Below are positions 9,004-16,584 of a DNA stretch of 40,641 nt, piece after piece. Origin of the DNA: Phycisphaerales bacterium Planc_01 (GTDB lineage Bacteria > Planctomycetota > Phycisphaerae > Sedimentisphaerales > Anaerobacaceae); NCBI GenBank assembly GCA_001603075.1, contig LVBB01000123.1, positions 1 to 40,641 on the forward strand, given 5' to 3'. Both the position numbers and the translations under genes were made by a program. Each line of letters opens with the position of its first letter. The stretch's first letter is position 1. The notes under the pieces were generated by a model. That model was given only the letters and a program-made list of their open reading frames with translations, was not told the origin of the DNA and searched no databases.

Positions 9004-10539
9004 CTATGTGGTGGACAAATCCGTCCAATCGATGCCGATCTTGCGTGCGGCGTAGCCCAGCTCTTTGAGATGGTCGCCGTAGGCCATCATCCAATGCGAG
9101 TCGCGGACCTCGCTGCACAGCTTCTTCCAGTCGCCCTGAATCTCGACGTCCTGCTGGGATCGGCAGACCTCGTAGAACGGGTTGCTCTTGACTGCGCCGG
9201 TGAAGCCGATCCATCGGCGGCTGCTGTACTCCGGGTCGACGAACGTCACCTGCCGGCCCACGGGAATCTCGACTTTCGGCGCGGCCCCATATTCCGATTC
9301 GTAGTGCGTCATGATCTTGACGGGTTCGTAATGGACGCCGTCGAGGCGGCGGGGGGCGCTGCAATGGGCCGCGGTCATGATCCCGTTGTGAGGGAAGGTC
9401 GAATTGTGCATGAAAACGGGCTTGCCCGAGATGTAGTGCAGCAGGATACCCGCCGGGATGATGACGAAGTCCGACTCGCAGAACGCGATCAGGCCCTCGT
9501 CGTTCAACAGACCCAGCGTCAGGCATGGCGTCGTCTTGGCGATGGGCAGGATCGTGCTCATGCAGCCGCGAATGGTGAAGGCCGGCGCCTCATGCTCGCG
9601 CATCAGGGCTTTGAACAAACCGTGAAGCAGGAAGGCGTTGGTCACGAACTCCTTGTCGGTCATCAGGGTCGTCTGGGGAATCGCCAGATACCTCTCGGCC
9701 ATGCGCTGCGCCGACCGAAGCAGGTCTTTGTCGTTCAAAGCCGCCTCGATCCGTCCGGAGACCTCGTCGTACGGGACGTCGATAATGTTGAGCCGGTATC
9801 GGTCTTGGGCCACCTGGGGCGCATCGGGGGCGTACTTGCCCCATGGGCCGCCCAACGCCACGATGCGGGCGCCGACGAAGTTCTTCAGTCCGTAAAGGGC
9901 CCGCAGCCGCCACAGCAGTTCGCCGCCATCGTCCACAACGACGTCATCGACGTGAACGGGGCCGTGATCGACAGAGGAGTTCTGGAGGAACTGCGCGCTG
10001 CCGGTCGCCAGGTACCGCGTGCTGAGCGCCTCGTACCAGTAGTATGAGGGCCCCGAACGGTGACGGACGAAGACCAGCGTGTCGCGGTCCTTTCGCTGTG
10101 CGAAGCAGGCCTTGAGAGTCTCGCCGGATCCCGTGGCGGGGTAGACGATTACGCAGTCGTAGTCGTTCTGATGAACTCGGGCGGTCTCTTCGGGCGAGCG
10201 AACCTTCACGACAGGGAGCATCTCCATCGGGAAACCGGCCTGCGTTGCCAGCGTCCGCAACTCCTCGGTGATTCGGGCGCATTCCTTCTCGGCCGCCTGG
10301 TCGTCCTGCACGCCGCCCCAGGACTTCCACGAGGTGGCCTCCCGTCTTTGTGCGACGCGGTACATCAGGACCGGCTGTACCCGCAAGGCCTTGCCCGTGA
10401 CCATCAGCGGCGACGCAGGGTCCCATGAGTCGCCGGCAGGTGTGGCCGCCGCAGCCGGACCGAAGCCAAGCATCCCACCGGCGACACTGGCAGCCGACAA
10501 CCCCACAAACTCACGACGATTCATTCGGTGTATGACCAT
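9004..10539 (-). CDS. Tat-exported protein with a FucI/AraA-like sugar isomerase fold
   Basis: About 511 residues. The N-terminus (MNRREFVGLSAAS) is a twin-arginine signal, with Arg8-Arg9 before Glu-Phe and a hydrophobic Ala/Gly stretch to about residue 32. The C-terminal half resembles the C-terminal domain of L-fucose / L-arabinose isomerases: LNDEGLIAFCESD (Glu348, Asp357) followed by a conserved AHC (His392) region, positions where those enzymes hold their metal ion. The N-terminal half (residues 50-240) looks like the alpha/beta domains of the same superfamily. Catalytic activity is not proven by these motifs. The start MVIHRM is preferred because AAAGG lies about 7 nt upstream; an ATG at 10554 has no ribosome site. 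It heads the GH127-GH16 operon. Export is odd, since known isomerases of this family are cytoplasmic. Confidence 0.75.
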   Translation of the reverse strand: MVIHRMNRREFVGLSAASVAGGMLGFGPAAAATPAGDSWDPASPLMVTGKALRVQPVLMYRVAQRREATSWKSWGGVQDDQAAEKECARITEELRTLATQAGFPMEMLPVVKVRSPEETARVHQNDYDCVIVYPATGSGETLKACFAQRKDRDTLVFVRHRSGPSYYWYEALSTRYLATGSAQFLQNSSVDHGPVHVDDVVVDDGGELLWRLRALYGLKNFVGARIVALGGPWGKYAPDAPQVAQDRYRLNIIDVPYDEVSGRIEAALNDKDLLRSAQRMAERYLAIPQTTLMTDKEFVTNAFLLHGLFKALMREHEAPAFTIRGCMSTILPIAKTTPCLTLGLLNDEGLIAFCESDFVIIPAGILLHYISGKPVFMHNSTFPHNGIMTAAHCSAPRRLDGVHYEPVKIMTHYESEYGAAPKVEIPVGRQVTFVDPEYSSRRWIGFTGAVKSNPFYEVCRSQQDVEIQGDWKKLCSEVRDSHWMMAYGDHLKELGYAARKIGIDWTDLSTT

Positions 10540-10647
10540 CGTCTTGCCTTTCATCGACAGACTGAGAAATCGGGTTATGCCGCCTGCCCGCTAATGTACT
10601 GTGGGGCAGGATCGCCCTCAAGCATTCTTTCCAGGCGGCTTTTGGAC

Positions 10648-10702
10648 TTGGAAAACGCGACGTGAAAGGGTATCATACAGGGATTGTCCGTCGGACATAC
10701 AA
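10648..10702. promoter_or_regulatory. Divergent promoters with a 13-bp palindromic operator candidate
   Basis: On the plus strand TTGGAA (10648-10653), a 17-nt spacer and TATCAT (10671-10676) form a sigma70-like promoter for the aminotransferase at 10739. On the minus strand TTGTAT (10702-10697), a 19-nt spacer and TATGAT (10677-10672) could drive the glycan operon. A perfect palindrome TGTCCG-T-CGGACA (10685-10697) covers the plus start region and lies inside the minus spacer. One regulator bound here could affect both directions. Assigned by eye only. Confidence 0.45.
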
Positions 10703-10738
10703 CAGGGTCGTAGATACCGTTTTTTGCACAGGTGAACG

Positions 10739-11848
10739 ATGAAGAAACTGGTGGCGGATCGGACAGGTCTGATCGATTCAAGCGGGATACGAAAGGTCTT
10801 CGCCCTGGCGGCCGAACTGAAAGACCCGATCAACTTCTCCATCGGCCAGCCCGATTTCGATGTGCCCGAGCCGCTGAAACGCGAGGCCATCAAGGCCATC
10901 GAGACGGGCATGAACCGGTACTCTCAGACGGCCGGTGACAAGGACCTCCAGGACAAGATCGCTGCCCAGATGGCCGCGGAGTTCGGCTGGGATAACCCCG
11001 GTGTGCTCGTCGCCAGCGGTGTCAGCGGGGGGCTGCTGCTGGCCTTCCTGGCCCTGATCGACCCGGGCGACGAAGTCATCGTCCCCGACCCATACTTCGT
11101 CATCTACAAACACGTGGTCAACCTGCTGGGCGGCAAGTGCGTCTTCGTCGATTCCTATCCCGACTTCGGCCTGCCGGTCGAGGGCATCGCCAGGGCCATC
11201 ACCGACAAGACGAAGATGATCATCCTCAACTCGCCCTGCAACCCGACGGGCATCGTCTACGGCGACGAACAGGTGCGCGCCCTCGCGAAGATCGCCGCCG
11301 AGAAGGACATTCTGGTCCTCACCGACGAGATTTACGAACAGTTCTGTTACGATGGCTCGTGCCCGAGTATCGCCAGATACCATGAGAAAGTGCTGCTGAT
11401 GCGCGGGTTCAGCAAGAGCTACGCGATGACGGGCTGGCGTCTGGCTTACGTGGCGGCACCGGCGTCGATGCGGCCGGTGATCGAGGAGATGATCAAGATC
11501 CAGCAGTACACGTTTGTCTGCGCCCCCAGTCCATTCCAGCGGGCGGCCATGGCGGCATTGGACTACGACGTGAGCGATCTCGTCGCCCAGTACGCCAGGA
11601 AACGCGATCTATTATATGAGGGTCTGGGTAAGACGTTCGAACTGGCCCGGCCGGGAGGGGCGTTCTACGCCTTCGTCAAGGCGCCCGGCGGCTCCAGCAC
11701 CGAATTCGTGAAGAAGGCCATCCAGAACAACGTTTTGGTCATCCCTGGTAACGTCTTCAGCGAGAAGGACACCCATTTTCGGATCAGCTTCGCGACGACC
11801 GACGAGAAGATCCGTCAGGGCGTGGATGTGCTGTGCAGTCTCGCATAG
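10739..11848 (+). CDS. PLP-dependent class I/II aminotransferase (AspC-like)
   Basis: A 369-residue fold-type I aminotransferase. The PLP lysine is Lys226 in GFSKSYAMTGWR; NSPCNPTG (Asn168) and LTDEIYE (Asp196) hold the cofactor, and FRISFATTDEKI near the end supplies the carboxylate-binding Arg. It should transfer an amino group between an amino acid and 2-oxoglutarate in the cytoplasm. Substrate (aspartate, aromatic, alanine or other) cannot be read from these motifs. The N-terminal FSIGQPDFDVPE is typical of the subgroup I-gamma enzymes often annotated aspartate aminotransferase. Only a weak AGGTGA precedes the ATG, and a plausible promoter lies about 60 bp upstream. The nfeD operon begins 84 bp downstream, apparently from its own promoter. 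Confidence 0.9.
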   Translation: MKKLVADRTGLIDSSGIRKVFALAAELKDPINFSIGQPDFDVPEPLKREAIKAIETGMNRYSQTAGDKDLQDKIAAQMAAEFGWDNPGVLVASGVSGGLLLAFLALIDPGDEVIVPDPYFVIYKHVVNLLGGKCVFVDSYPDFGLPVEGIARAITDKTKMIILNSPCNPTGIVYGDEQVRALAKIAAEKDILVLTDEIYEQFCYDGSCPSIARYHEKVLLMRGFSKSYAMTGWRLAYVAAPASMRPVIEEMIKIQQYTFVCAPSPFQRAAMAALDYDVSDLVAQYARKRDLLYEGLGKTFELARPGGAFYAFVKAPGGSSTEFVKKAIQNNVLVIPGNVFSEKDTHFRISFATTDEKIRQGVDVLCSLA

Positions 11849-11896
11849 ATCTGTGAGCCTGGCAGGGCGGCGGGGGGGCGATTCTGCGTCGGAATC

Positions 11897-11925
11897 TTGC
11901 CAGGGCAGTCCCCGGCCGGTACAAT
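11897..11925 (+). promoter_or_regulatory. Sigma70-like promoter for nfeD, leaderless arrangement
   Basis: TTGCCA (11897-11902, five of six consensus bases), 17 nt, TACAAT (11920-11925, five of six). The expected transcription start, 7-8 nt after the -10 box, falls at about 11932-11933, that is on the ATG of the nfeD gene at 11933. No Shine-Dalgarno sequence is present before that ATG, in contrast to most other genes here. Confidence 0.5.
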
Positions 11926-11932
11926 TGCCGCC

Positions 11933-13453
11933 ATGAGACAGAGACGTTCGATTGTCGTTGCCCTTATCGTCGGCATGCTGCTGGGGGTATCGGCGTTCAC
12001 GGCTGAGGCCGACAAGGCCCCACGCCCTGCGAAGGCGGCGGTGATCCCCTGCAAAGGGATGATCGACCAGGGCCTGCTCGATTCCATCGAGCGACGCAGC
12101 GAAACGGCGATGCAGGCGGGGGCCGATTATCTGATCTATGAGATCGAGACCTACGGCGGCCTGGTCGATGCGGCCGACAGCATCGCCAAGTACTTCATCC
12201 AGACGGTCGGCAGCCGTGCCCGCACCGTCGCCTACGTCCAGACCGAGGCGATCTCCGCCGGCGCGTTGATCAGCGTCTCGTGCAACGACGTCATCATGCG
12301 CCAGAATACGACGATTGGCGACTGCGCGCCGATCTCGATGGGGGGCAAGCTCGAAGGCGTCGAGCGAGAGAAGGCCGAGAGCTTCATCCGGGCCGCGTTC
12401 CAGCGGGCGGCTGAGGCCAATGGGTATCCCGAGGCGCTGCTGAAGGCGATGGTGACGATGCAGGTCGAGGTCTGGCGAATCAAAGACCTCGAAACAGGAC
12501 AATGGGGGTTCTACGAGCGCAGAGACCTGCCGAGCGATGCCGACCGATATGACGTTGATGGCGCCGAGCAGATCGTTGGAAGCGAGGAATTGCTGACGCT
12601 GACGGCTTCACAGGCCCTGGAGTACGGCGTGGCCCGTGCGGTGGTAGGGGGCTTGGACGAGGCACTGACGTTCCTGGAAGGGCGGGACGGCGTTCGATTC
12701 GCAGAGCCCCCGATGAGGCTTCAGACCACCTGGTCGGAGGAGATGGTGCGCTGGCTCAACTCGCCGGCGGTCATGGGCGTGCTGGTCATGCTGGCCCTGC
12801 TGGGCGTCTATCTCGAACTCAGCACACCCGGCGTGGGATTGCCCGGACTGGTCGCGGTCATTTGCTTCGCCGTCATCATCGGCAGCAAGTACCTCACCGG
12901 GCTGGCGAACTGGGTGGAGATCGTACTGTTCTTCGCCGGCGTCATTCTGCTTCTGGTCGAGCTGTTCGTATTGCCGGGCTTCGGCGTGGCGGGCATCTTC
13001 GGCATCCTGCTGGTCCTGGGCGGGCTGTTCGGCATGCTCGTCAAGAACGCGCCGGGCGAACTGCCGTGGCCTGAAGGTCCGGAAGACTGGACCGTCCTGA
13101 CCAACGGGGTGCTGGGGATGTTGTATGGATTCGTCGGATTCCTCGTTCTGGCATCGGTGCTGTCGCGTTATCTGCCGAAGTTGCGCTTCATGAGCGGCCT
13201 GATTCTGATGCCCACGCCAGCGATGGCGAATGGAGCTGCCGCGACGGCCTCGGTGGACAGTCCTCGATGCGGCGTCCGTGTGGGCGACGCCGGCACGGCT
13301 ATCTCCGATCTGCGGCCGGTCGGGAAGGCGAGGTTCGGCGACAGCATGGTCGATGTCGTCGCGACGGCGGAGTTCCTCGACCGCGGGACCGCGGTGGAGA
13401 TAATCGAGATCCACGGCAATCGCGTGGTTGTCAAAGGCCGTGATAGCGCGTAG
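11933..13453 (+). CDS. nfeD: Full-length NfeD membrane serine protease (ClpP-class)
   Basis: 506 residues: signal peptide (1-25), a periplasmic or extracellular ClpP/SppA-like protease domain (about 33-240), four to five membrane segments (about 265-410) and a C-terminal OB-fold NfeD domain ending in TAVEIIEIHGNRVVVKG. The protease core keeps AISAGAL, where Ser109 is the likely nucleophile; Lys147 in VEREKAESFI is the likely dyad partner by comparison with the archaeal 1510-N protease (Ser97/Lys138). Such NfeD proteins are encoded next to flotillin/stomatin-type genes and probably cleave or regulate membrane partners. Here a short NfeD and FloA follow. The ATG at 11933 begins a clean signal peptide; the in-frame TTG at 11897 is part of the -35 box and was rejected. 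Confidence 0.9.
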   Translation: MRQRRSIVVALIVGMLLGVSAFTAEADKAPRPAKAAVIPCKGMIDQGLLDSIERRSETAMQAGADYLIYEIETYGGLVDAADSIAKYFIQTVGSRARTVAYVQTEAISAGALISVSCNDVIMRQNTTIGDCAPISMGGKLEGVEREKAESFIRAAFQRAAEANGYPEALLKAMVTMQVEVWRIKDLETGQWGFYERRDLPSDADRYDVDGAEQIVGSEELLTLTASQALEYGVARAVVGGLDEALTFLEGRDGVRFAEPPMRLQTTWSEEMVRWLNSPAVMGVLVMLALLGVYLELSTPGVGLPGLVAVICFAVIIGSKYLTGLANWVEIVLFFAGVILLLVELFVLPGFGVAGIFGILLVLGGLFGMLVKNAPGELPWPEGPEDWTVLTNGVLGMLYGFVGFLVLASVLSRYLPKLRFMSGLILMPTPAMANGAAATASVDSPRCGVRVGDAGTAISDLRPVGKARFGDSMVDVVATAEFLDRGTAVEIIEIHGNRVVVKGRDSA

Positions 13454-13516
13454 GATGGTCGCGGATGTCTCGCTCCCGGTGACATCGGCGAAAGGGTCTT
13501 GAAGAGGGATAGACGC

Positions 13517-14011
13517 ATGGGTTGGTGGTTGTTGTTTGCGATCGTTCTTTACGTGGCCTGTGCGGCACTGATCGTAGCGGAGGTGTTCATCCCCAGCGGC
13601 GGGCTTCTGAGCATCTGTGCGCTGGCCTGCGTCGTCGGCGGAGTGGCTATTTTTTTCCGCTTCAGCAGCCTGGCCGGGTGGCTCGGCGTTCTGGTCGCCG
13701 CCGTGATGGTTCCCTTGCTGCTGATCGGCGCGTACAGACTGCTGCCGAAGACGCGGTTCGGCCAGCACGTGATCCTGGCCGGCCCGGTGCGGGAGCGGGG
13801 AGACGCCATACCGGACAGTCCCGAGCTGATCAAGCTCCTGGGGCAGATCGGGGAGGTGCTGACGCCGCTGCGTCCGGTGGGCATGTGCCGGTTTGACGGC
13901 CGCAGGATCGAGTGTGTCGCCGAGACCGGATACGTTCAGAAGGGGGCAACCGTCAAGGTGATTCGGGTCGAAGGAACGCAACTGACCGTTCGCGTAACCG
14001 AGGACGCTTAG
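13517..14011 (+). CDS. Short NfeD-like membrane protein
   Basis: 164 residues with two or three membrane segments in the first 80 residues (LLFAIVLYVACAALIVAEVF and following stretches) and a C-terminal OB-fold NfeD domain (about 112-163). That domain begins IGEVLTPLRPVGMCRFDG and ends GATVKVIRVEGTQLTVRV. It lacks the protease domain of the gene before it. Proteins of this type bind or assist flotillins in other bacteria, and floA starts 15 bp downstream. I start at the ATG at 13517, which has AGAGG about 9 nt upstream, not at the TTG at 13499. Together with the previous gene it provides a long and a short NfeD in one operon. Confidence 0.88.
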   Translation: MGWWLLFAIVLYVACAALIVAEVFIPSGGLLSICALACVVGGVAIFFRFSSLAGWLGVLVAAVMVPLLLIGAYRLLPKTRFGQHVILAGPVRERGDAIPDSPELIKLLGQIGEVLTPLRPVGMCRFDGRRIECVAETGYVQKGATVKVIRVEGTQLTVRVTEDA

Positions 14012-14026
14012 GGAAAGGATGGATCG

Positions 14027-15040
14027 ATGTCCGAGACAGGACGTGTATTGATGCAGCAGCCGCAAGGCATGGATCCCGTGCTCGTGGGAATCCTCATTGT
14101 GGTGGGTCTTGCGGCACTGGTTTTCGTGCTGATTCTGCTGAAGTTCGCCCGGCTGTGGCTCCAGGCGTATTTCTCGCGGGCCGATATCAAGCTCAGCGAG
14201 CTGATCGGCATGTGGCTGCGTAAGGTGGACGCCAGGGGCATCGTGCTCAGCAAGATCACGGCTATTCAGGCGGGTCTCGAACTGACCACGAAGGACCTCG
14301 AAAGCCACTATCTGGCAGGGGGGCGCGTGCCCAACGTGGTGCGGGCGCTGATTGCCGCCAACCGTGCCAACATCGATCTGACCCTCAAAACGGCGACCGC
14401 GATCGATCTGGCCGGCCGCGATATTCTCGATGCCATTCAGACGAGTGTGAACCCGAAGGTGATCGACTGCCCGGATCCGAAAAAGGGCAAGGAAACCATC
14501 GATGCCGTAGCCCAGGACGGCATCCAGCTCCGAGCCAAGGCCCGGGTGACGGTTCGGACGAATATCCAGAGGCTCGTCGGCGGCGCAACGGAAGAGACGA
14601 TTATCGCGCGTGTCGGCGAGGGCATCGTAACGACCATCGGCAGCGCCATCACTTACAAAAGCGTGCTGGAGAATCCCGACAAGATCTCCAAGGCGGTCCT
14701 GAGCAAAGGGCTCGATGCCGGCACGGCGTTCGAGATTCTCTCGATCGACATCGCGGACGTCGACGTCGGTGAGAACGTCGGGGCTCAGCTTCAGGCGGCG
14801 CAGGCGGAAGCCGACATGCGCCGGGCCAAGGCGGAGGCCGAGAAACGCCGGGCCATGGCCGTCGCCCGTGAGCAGGAAATGCGGGCGCTCGTCGTGGAGA
14901 ACGAATCGAAGGTCCCGCTGGCGATCGCCGAGGCCTTCCAGAAGGGCAACCTCGGGATTATGGACTACTACCGACTCAAGAACATCGGCGCCGACACGCA
15001 GATGCGCGAGTCGATCGCCAAGCCGAAGAAGAGCGAATAG
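14027..15040 (+). CDS. floA: Flotillin-like protein FloA
   Basis: 337 residues. A membrane segment (about 17-39) is followed by the SPFH-like domain of the UPF0365/FloA family, with the near-invariant stretch [14 protein letters not shown] and the downstream [16 protein letters not shown] and [12 protein letters not shown]. The C-terminal region (about 240-320) is rich in Ala/Glu/Arg heptads ([20 protein letters not shown]), a coiled coil for oligomers. FloA forms membrane microdomains that gather signalling and envelope proteins. The start at 14027 has AAAGGA upstream. The gene order nfeD - nfeD short - floA parallels the Bacillus yqeZ-yqfA arrangement, which makes the assignment secure. Confidence 0.95.
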   Translation: MSETGRVLMQQPQGMDPVLVGILIVVGLAALVFVLILLKFARLWLQAYFSRADIKLSELIGMWLRKVDARGIVLSKITAIQAGLELTTKDLESHYLAGGRVPNVVRALIAANRANIDLTLKTATAIDLAGRDILDAIQTSVNPKVIDCPDPKKGKETIDAVAQDGIQLRAKARVTVRTNIQRLVGGATEETIIARVGEGIVTTIGSAITYKSVLENPDKISKAVLSKGLDAGTAFEILSIDIADVDVGENVGAQLQAAQAEADMRRAKAEAEKRRAMAVAREQEMRALVVENESKVPLAIAEAFQKGNLGIMDYYRLKNIGADTQMRESIAKPKKSE

Positions 15041-15101
15041 AGTTCTCGCACGTGGACCGAGTGGTCTCTCGATCGCCGGCGCGCGTGGAAAGTGCGGCTG
15101 C

Positions 15102-15800
15102 ATGCAAAATTGGATGGTACAACTCCACTGGCTGGCTCAAGGTGACGGCGAGGAGTGGATGAATATCCTCTTCATCGTTGCGGTGGCCGTCTTCTGGGCG
15201 ATCAGCGGTCTGATCAAGGCGGCCGGAGCGAGAAAGAACGCACCGCAGAACCGACAAGAGGCCCCGCGCCGGCGCCAGCCGACATGGCAGGAGCGTCTCG
15301 CCCGCAAGGCCGAAGAGGTCATGCGGGCGGCCGAGAACCGCCCTGGCGCATCCCAGCAGCGAGGCGAATCCTCTCGTCAGGAGGAAGCTCCCGCTGCCGA
15401 CCGACCGAAGCCAGGGCGCGTCGTCATGCGTGCTCGGCGGGGCGGTGAACCCGTCCTCGTCTACGAGCAACACAAGGCGTCGCAGCCCCCCCAGCAAAGA
15501 CCACAACGCCCCGTTCGAGAGCATCGCCTGGGCCGGGCAGATGTGAGCCGGCGACACGTTCTACCCATCGGGTCCAGGAGTCACCTGGCCGAGCCGACCG
15601 ACGGTCTCGGTCCGGATACACCGCCAGCGCCTGTCCTCCCGACGGAATCACCGCCTGAGCCCATGGCCGAGCCGGTCTCTTCGGCCTACCTGATCGACTC
15701 CAGCGACGCAGACGCATTGAGACGGGCGATCCTGCACTATGAGATCCTCGGCAAGCCGCTGTCCTTGCGCGACCCATCCCAGCAGATCGCGGACTTCTGA
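15102..15800 (+). CDS. Unknown membrane-anchored Arg/Pro/Gln-rich protein in the floA operon
   Basis: 232 residues, family not recognised. One membrane segment (about 20-38, MNILFIVAVAVFWAISGLI) is followed by a long polar region rich in Arg, Pro, Gln and Glu that is probably disordered and cytoplasmic by the positive-inside rule. The last 40 residues look ordered again and end in RRAILHYEILGKPLSLRDP. This resembles a short 'R.AI...EILG.P..LR' tail that I associate with other planctomycete proteins, although I cannot check that here. The ATG at 15102 has GGAAAG upstream. The frame stays open back to 14715 inside floA, but that part is a shadow. Its place 61 bp after floA suggests a flotillin partner or client. 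Confidence 0.65.
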   Translation: MQNWMVQLHWLAQGDGEEWMNILFIVAVAVFWAISGLIKAAGARKNAPQNRQEAPRRRQPTWQERLARKAEEVMRAAENRPGASQQRGESSRQEEAPAADRPKPGRVVMRARRGGEPVLVYEQHKASQPPQQRPQRPVREHRLGRADVSRRHVLPIGSRSHLAEPTDGLGPDTPPAPVLPTESPPEPMAEPVSSAYLIDSSDADALRRAILHYEILGKPLSLRDPSQQIADF

Positions 15801-15833
15801 CGCTATTGCGCCAGGCGCCAACCGCCCTCCTTT

Positions 15834-16361
15834 CTATGGCCCTTTATCGGACCTTGGGCAGGCCCTTTGGGCGTACTCCACGAACGCGTCGGCGGGATGC
15901 GGAGAGACGACCAGCTTGCTGCCGTTCCGCAGTGTGATCAGCACGAGGTCTCTGCGGTTGGTTATGTAGCCACGGAATCGCCCGAGCCGACGGCTGTAAA
16001 ACGCTCCAAAGAACCCGAAAAAGCCGCCAGAGCCAAGCACACGAATCGCCAAGCCGAGGTGTCCAGGCTCGATCCGCTCGATGGCGGCGATCTCCTCGTG
16101 GCGAACATAGACGTTTGGACCCATGCGGTGGATGATGATCCCGACGGGATCGACCGTGAATCCCAGCGGCGCAAAAAGGATCGTAATCGAGAGAATCCCC
16201 GCCGGAACAAATGCCAGCGGGTTCAGCCAGGCAGGACCGGGCCCCGTACCAATTCGAAGCATGATGCCAACGACAAGAATCGCCGCGAGGATCACCACGG
16301 CGGTGATGATTCGCACAGGCGTCGACCATTGGGCCCCGAATCGCTGCGTTCCCCGGATCAC
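15834..16361 (-). CDS. Membrane protein with a bacterial PH-like domain
   Basis: About 175 residues. Two hydrophobic segments (near residues 15-35 and 45-65) are followed by a PH-like domain of the bPH/DUF2679-type found after membrane hairpins: GFTVDPVGIIIHRMGPN, IAAIERIEP, then YITNRRDLVLITL and the closing helix ADAFVEYAQRAC. Function is unknown; such domains may sense lipid or membrane state. I use the GTG at 16361 because GGAGA lies 6 nt upstream and a perfect TATAAT sits at 16427-16422, about 54 nt before it. The open frame runs back to 16544, which would put the start upstream of that promoter. It is convergent with the floA operon. Confidence 0.65.
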   Translation of the reverse strand: MIRGTQRFGAQWSTPVRIITAVVILAAILVVGIMLRIGTGPGPAWLNPLAFVPAGILSITILFAPLGFTVDPVGIIIHRMGPNVYVRHEEIAAIERIEPGHLGLAIRVLGSGGFFGFFGAFYSRRLGRFRGYITNRRDLVLITLRNGSKLVVSPHPADAFVEYAQRACPRSDKGP

Positions 16362-16390
16362 ATCGCATCTCCGAACGTTCTCTTGACTGC

Positions 16391-16427
16391 GGCCGCGAAA
16401 GCGGCCTGAACCGTCCGTCGCATTATA
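16391..16427 (-). promoter_or_regulatory. Promoter -10 box and leader hairpin
   Basis: Read on the minus strand, TATAAT (16427-16422) is a perfect -10 box, with only a weak -35 (TGGCCC) 17 nt before it. The leader then contains a 6-bp hairpin, GGCCGC-TTTC-GCGGCC (16406-16391), and reaches the GTG at 16361. The remaining sequence up to 16584 shows no gene. Confidence 0.45.
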
Positions 16428-16584
16428 CAGCGGAGGTTCCCCAGGGGCCAGAGGAGCGTGGCCGGCCGGCATGGAACGCGAGAACAAGACCAAATCCAAC
16501 GTCCTATAAGATATGTTATGTTTCATTCGCCCTGGGGCCGCCAAGGGCGTTGAAACCGGCCGTAGATGGCTTTCGAGGGGCTTC

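Noticed and set aside
12608-15103. 831-codon minus-strand frame across the NfeD and FloA genes
   Set aside because: It is antisense to three well-identified genes and has a His/Gln/Arg-rich composition without motifs.
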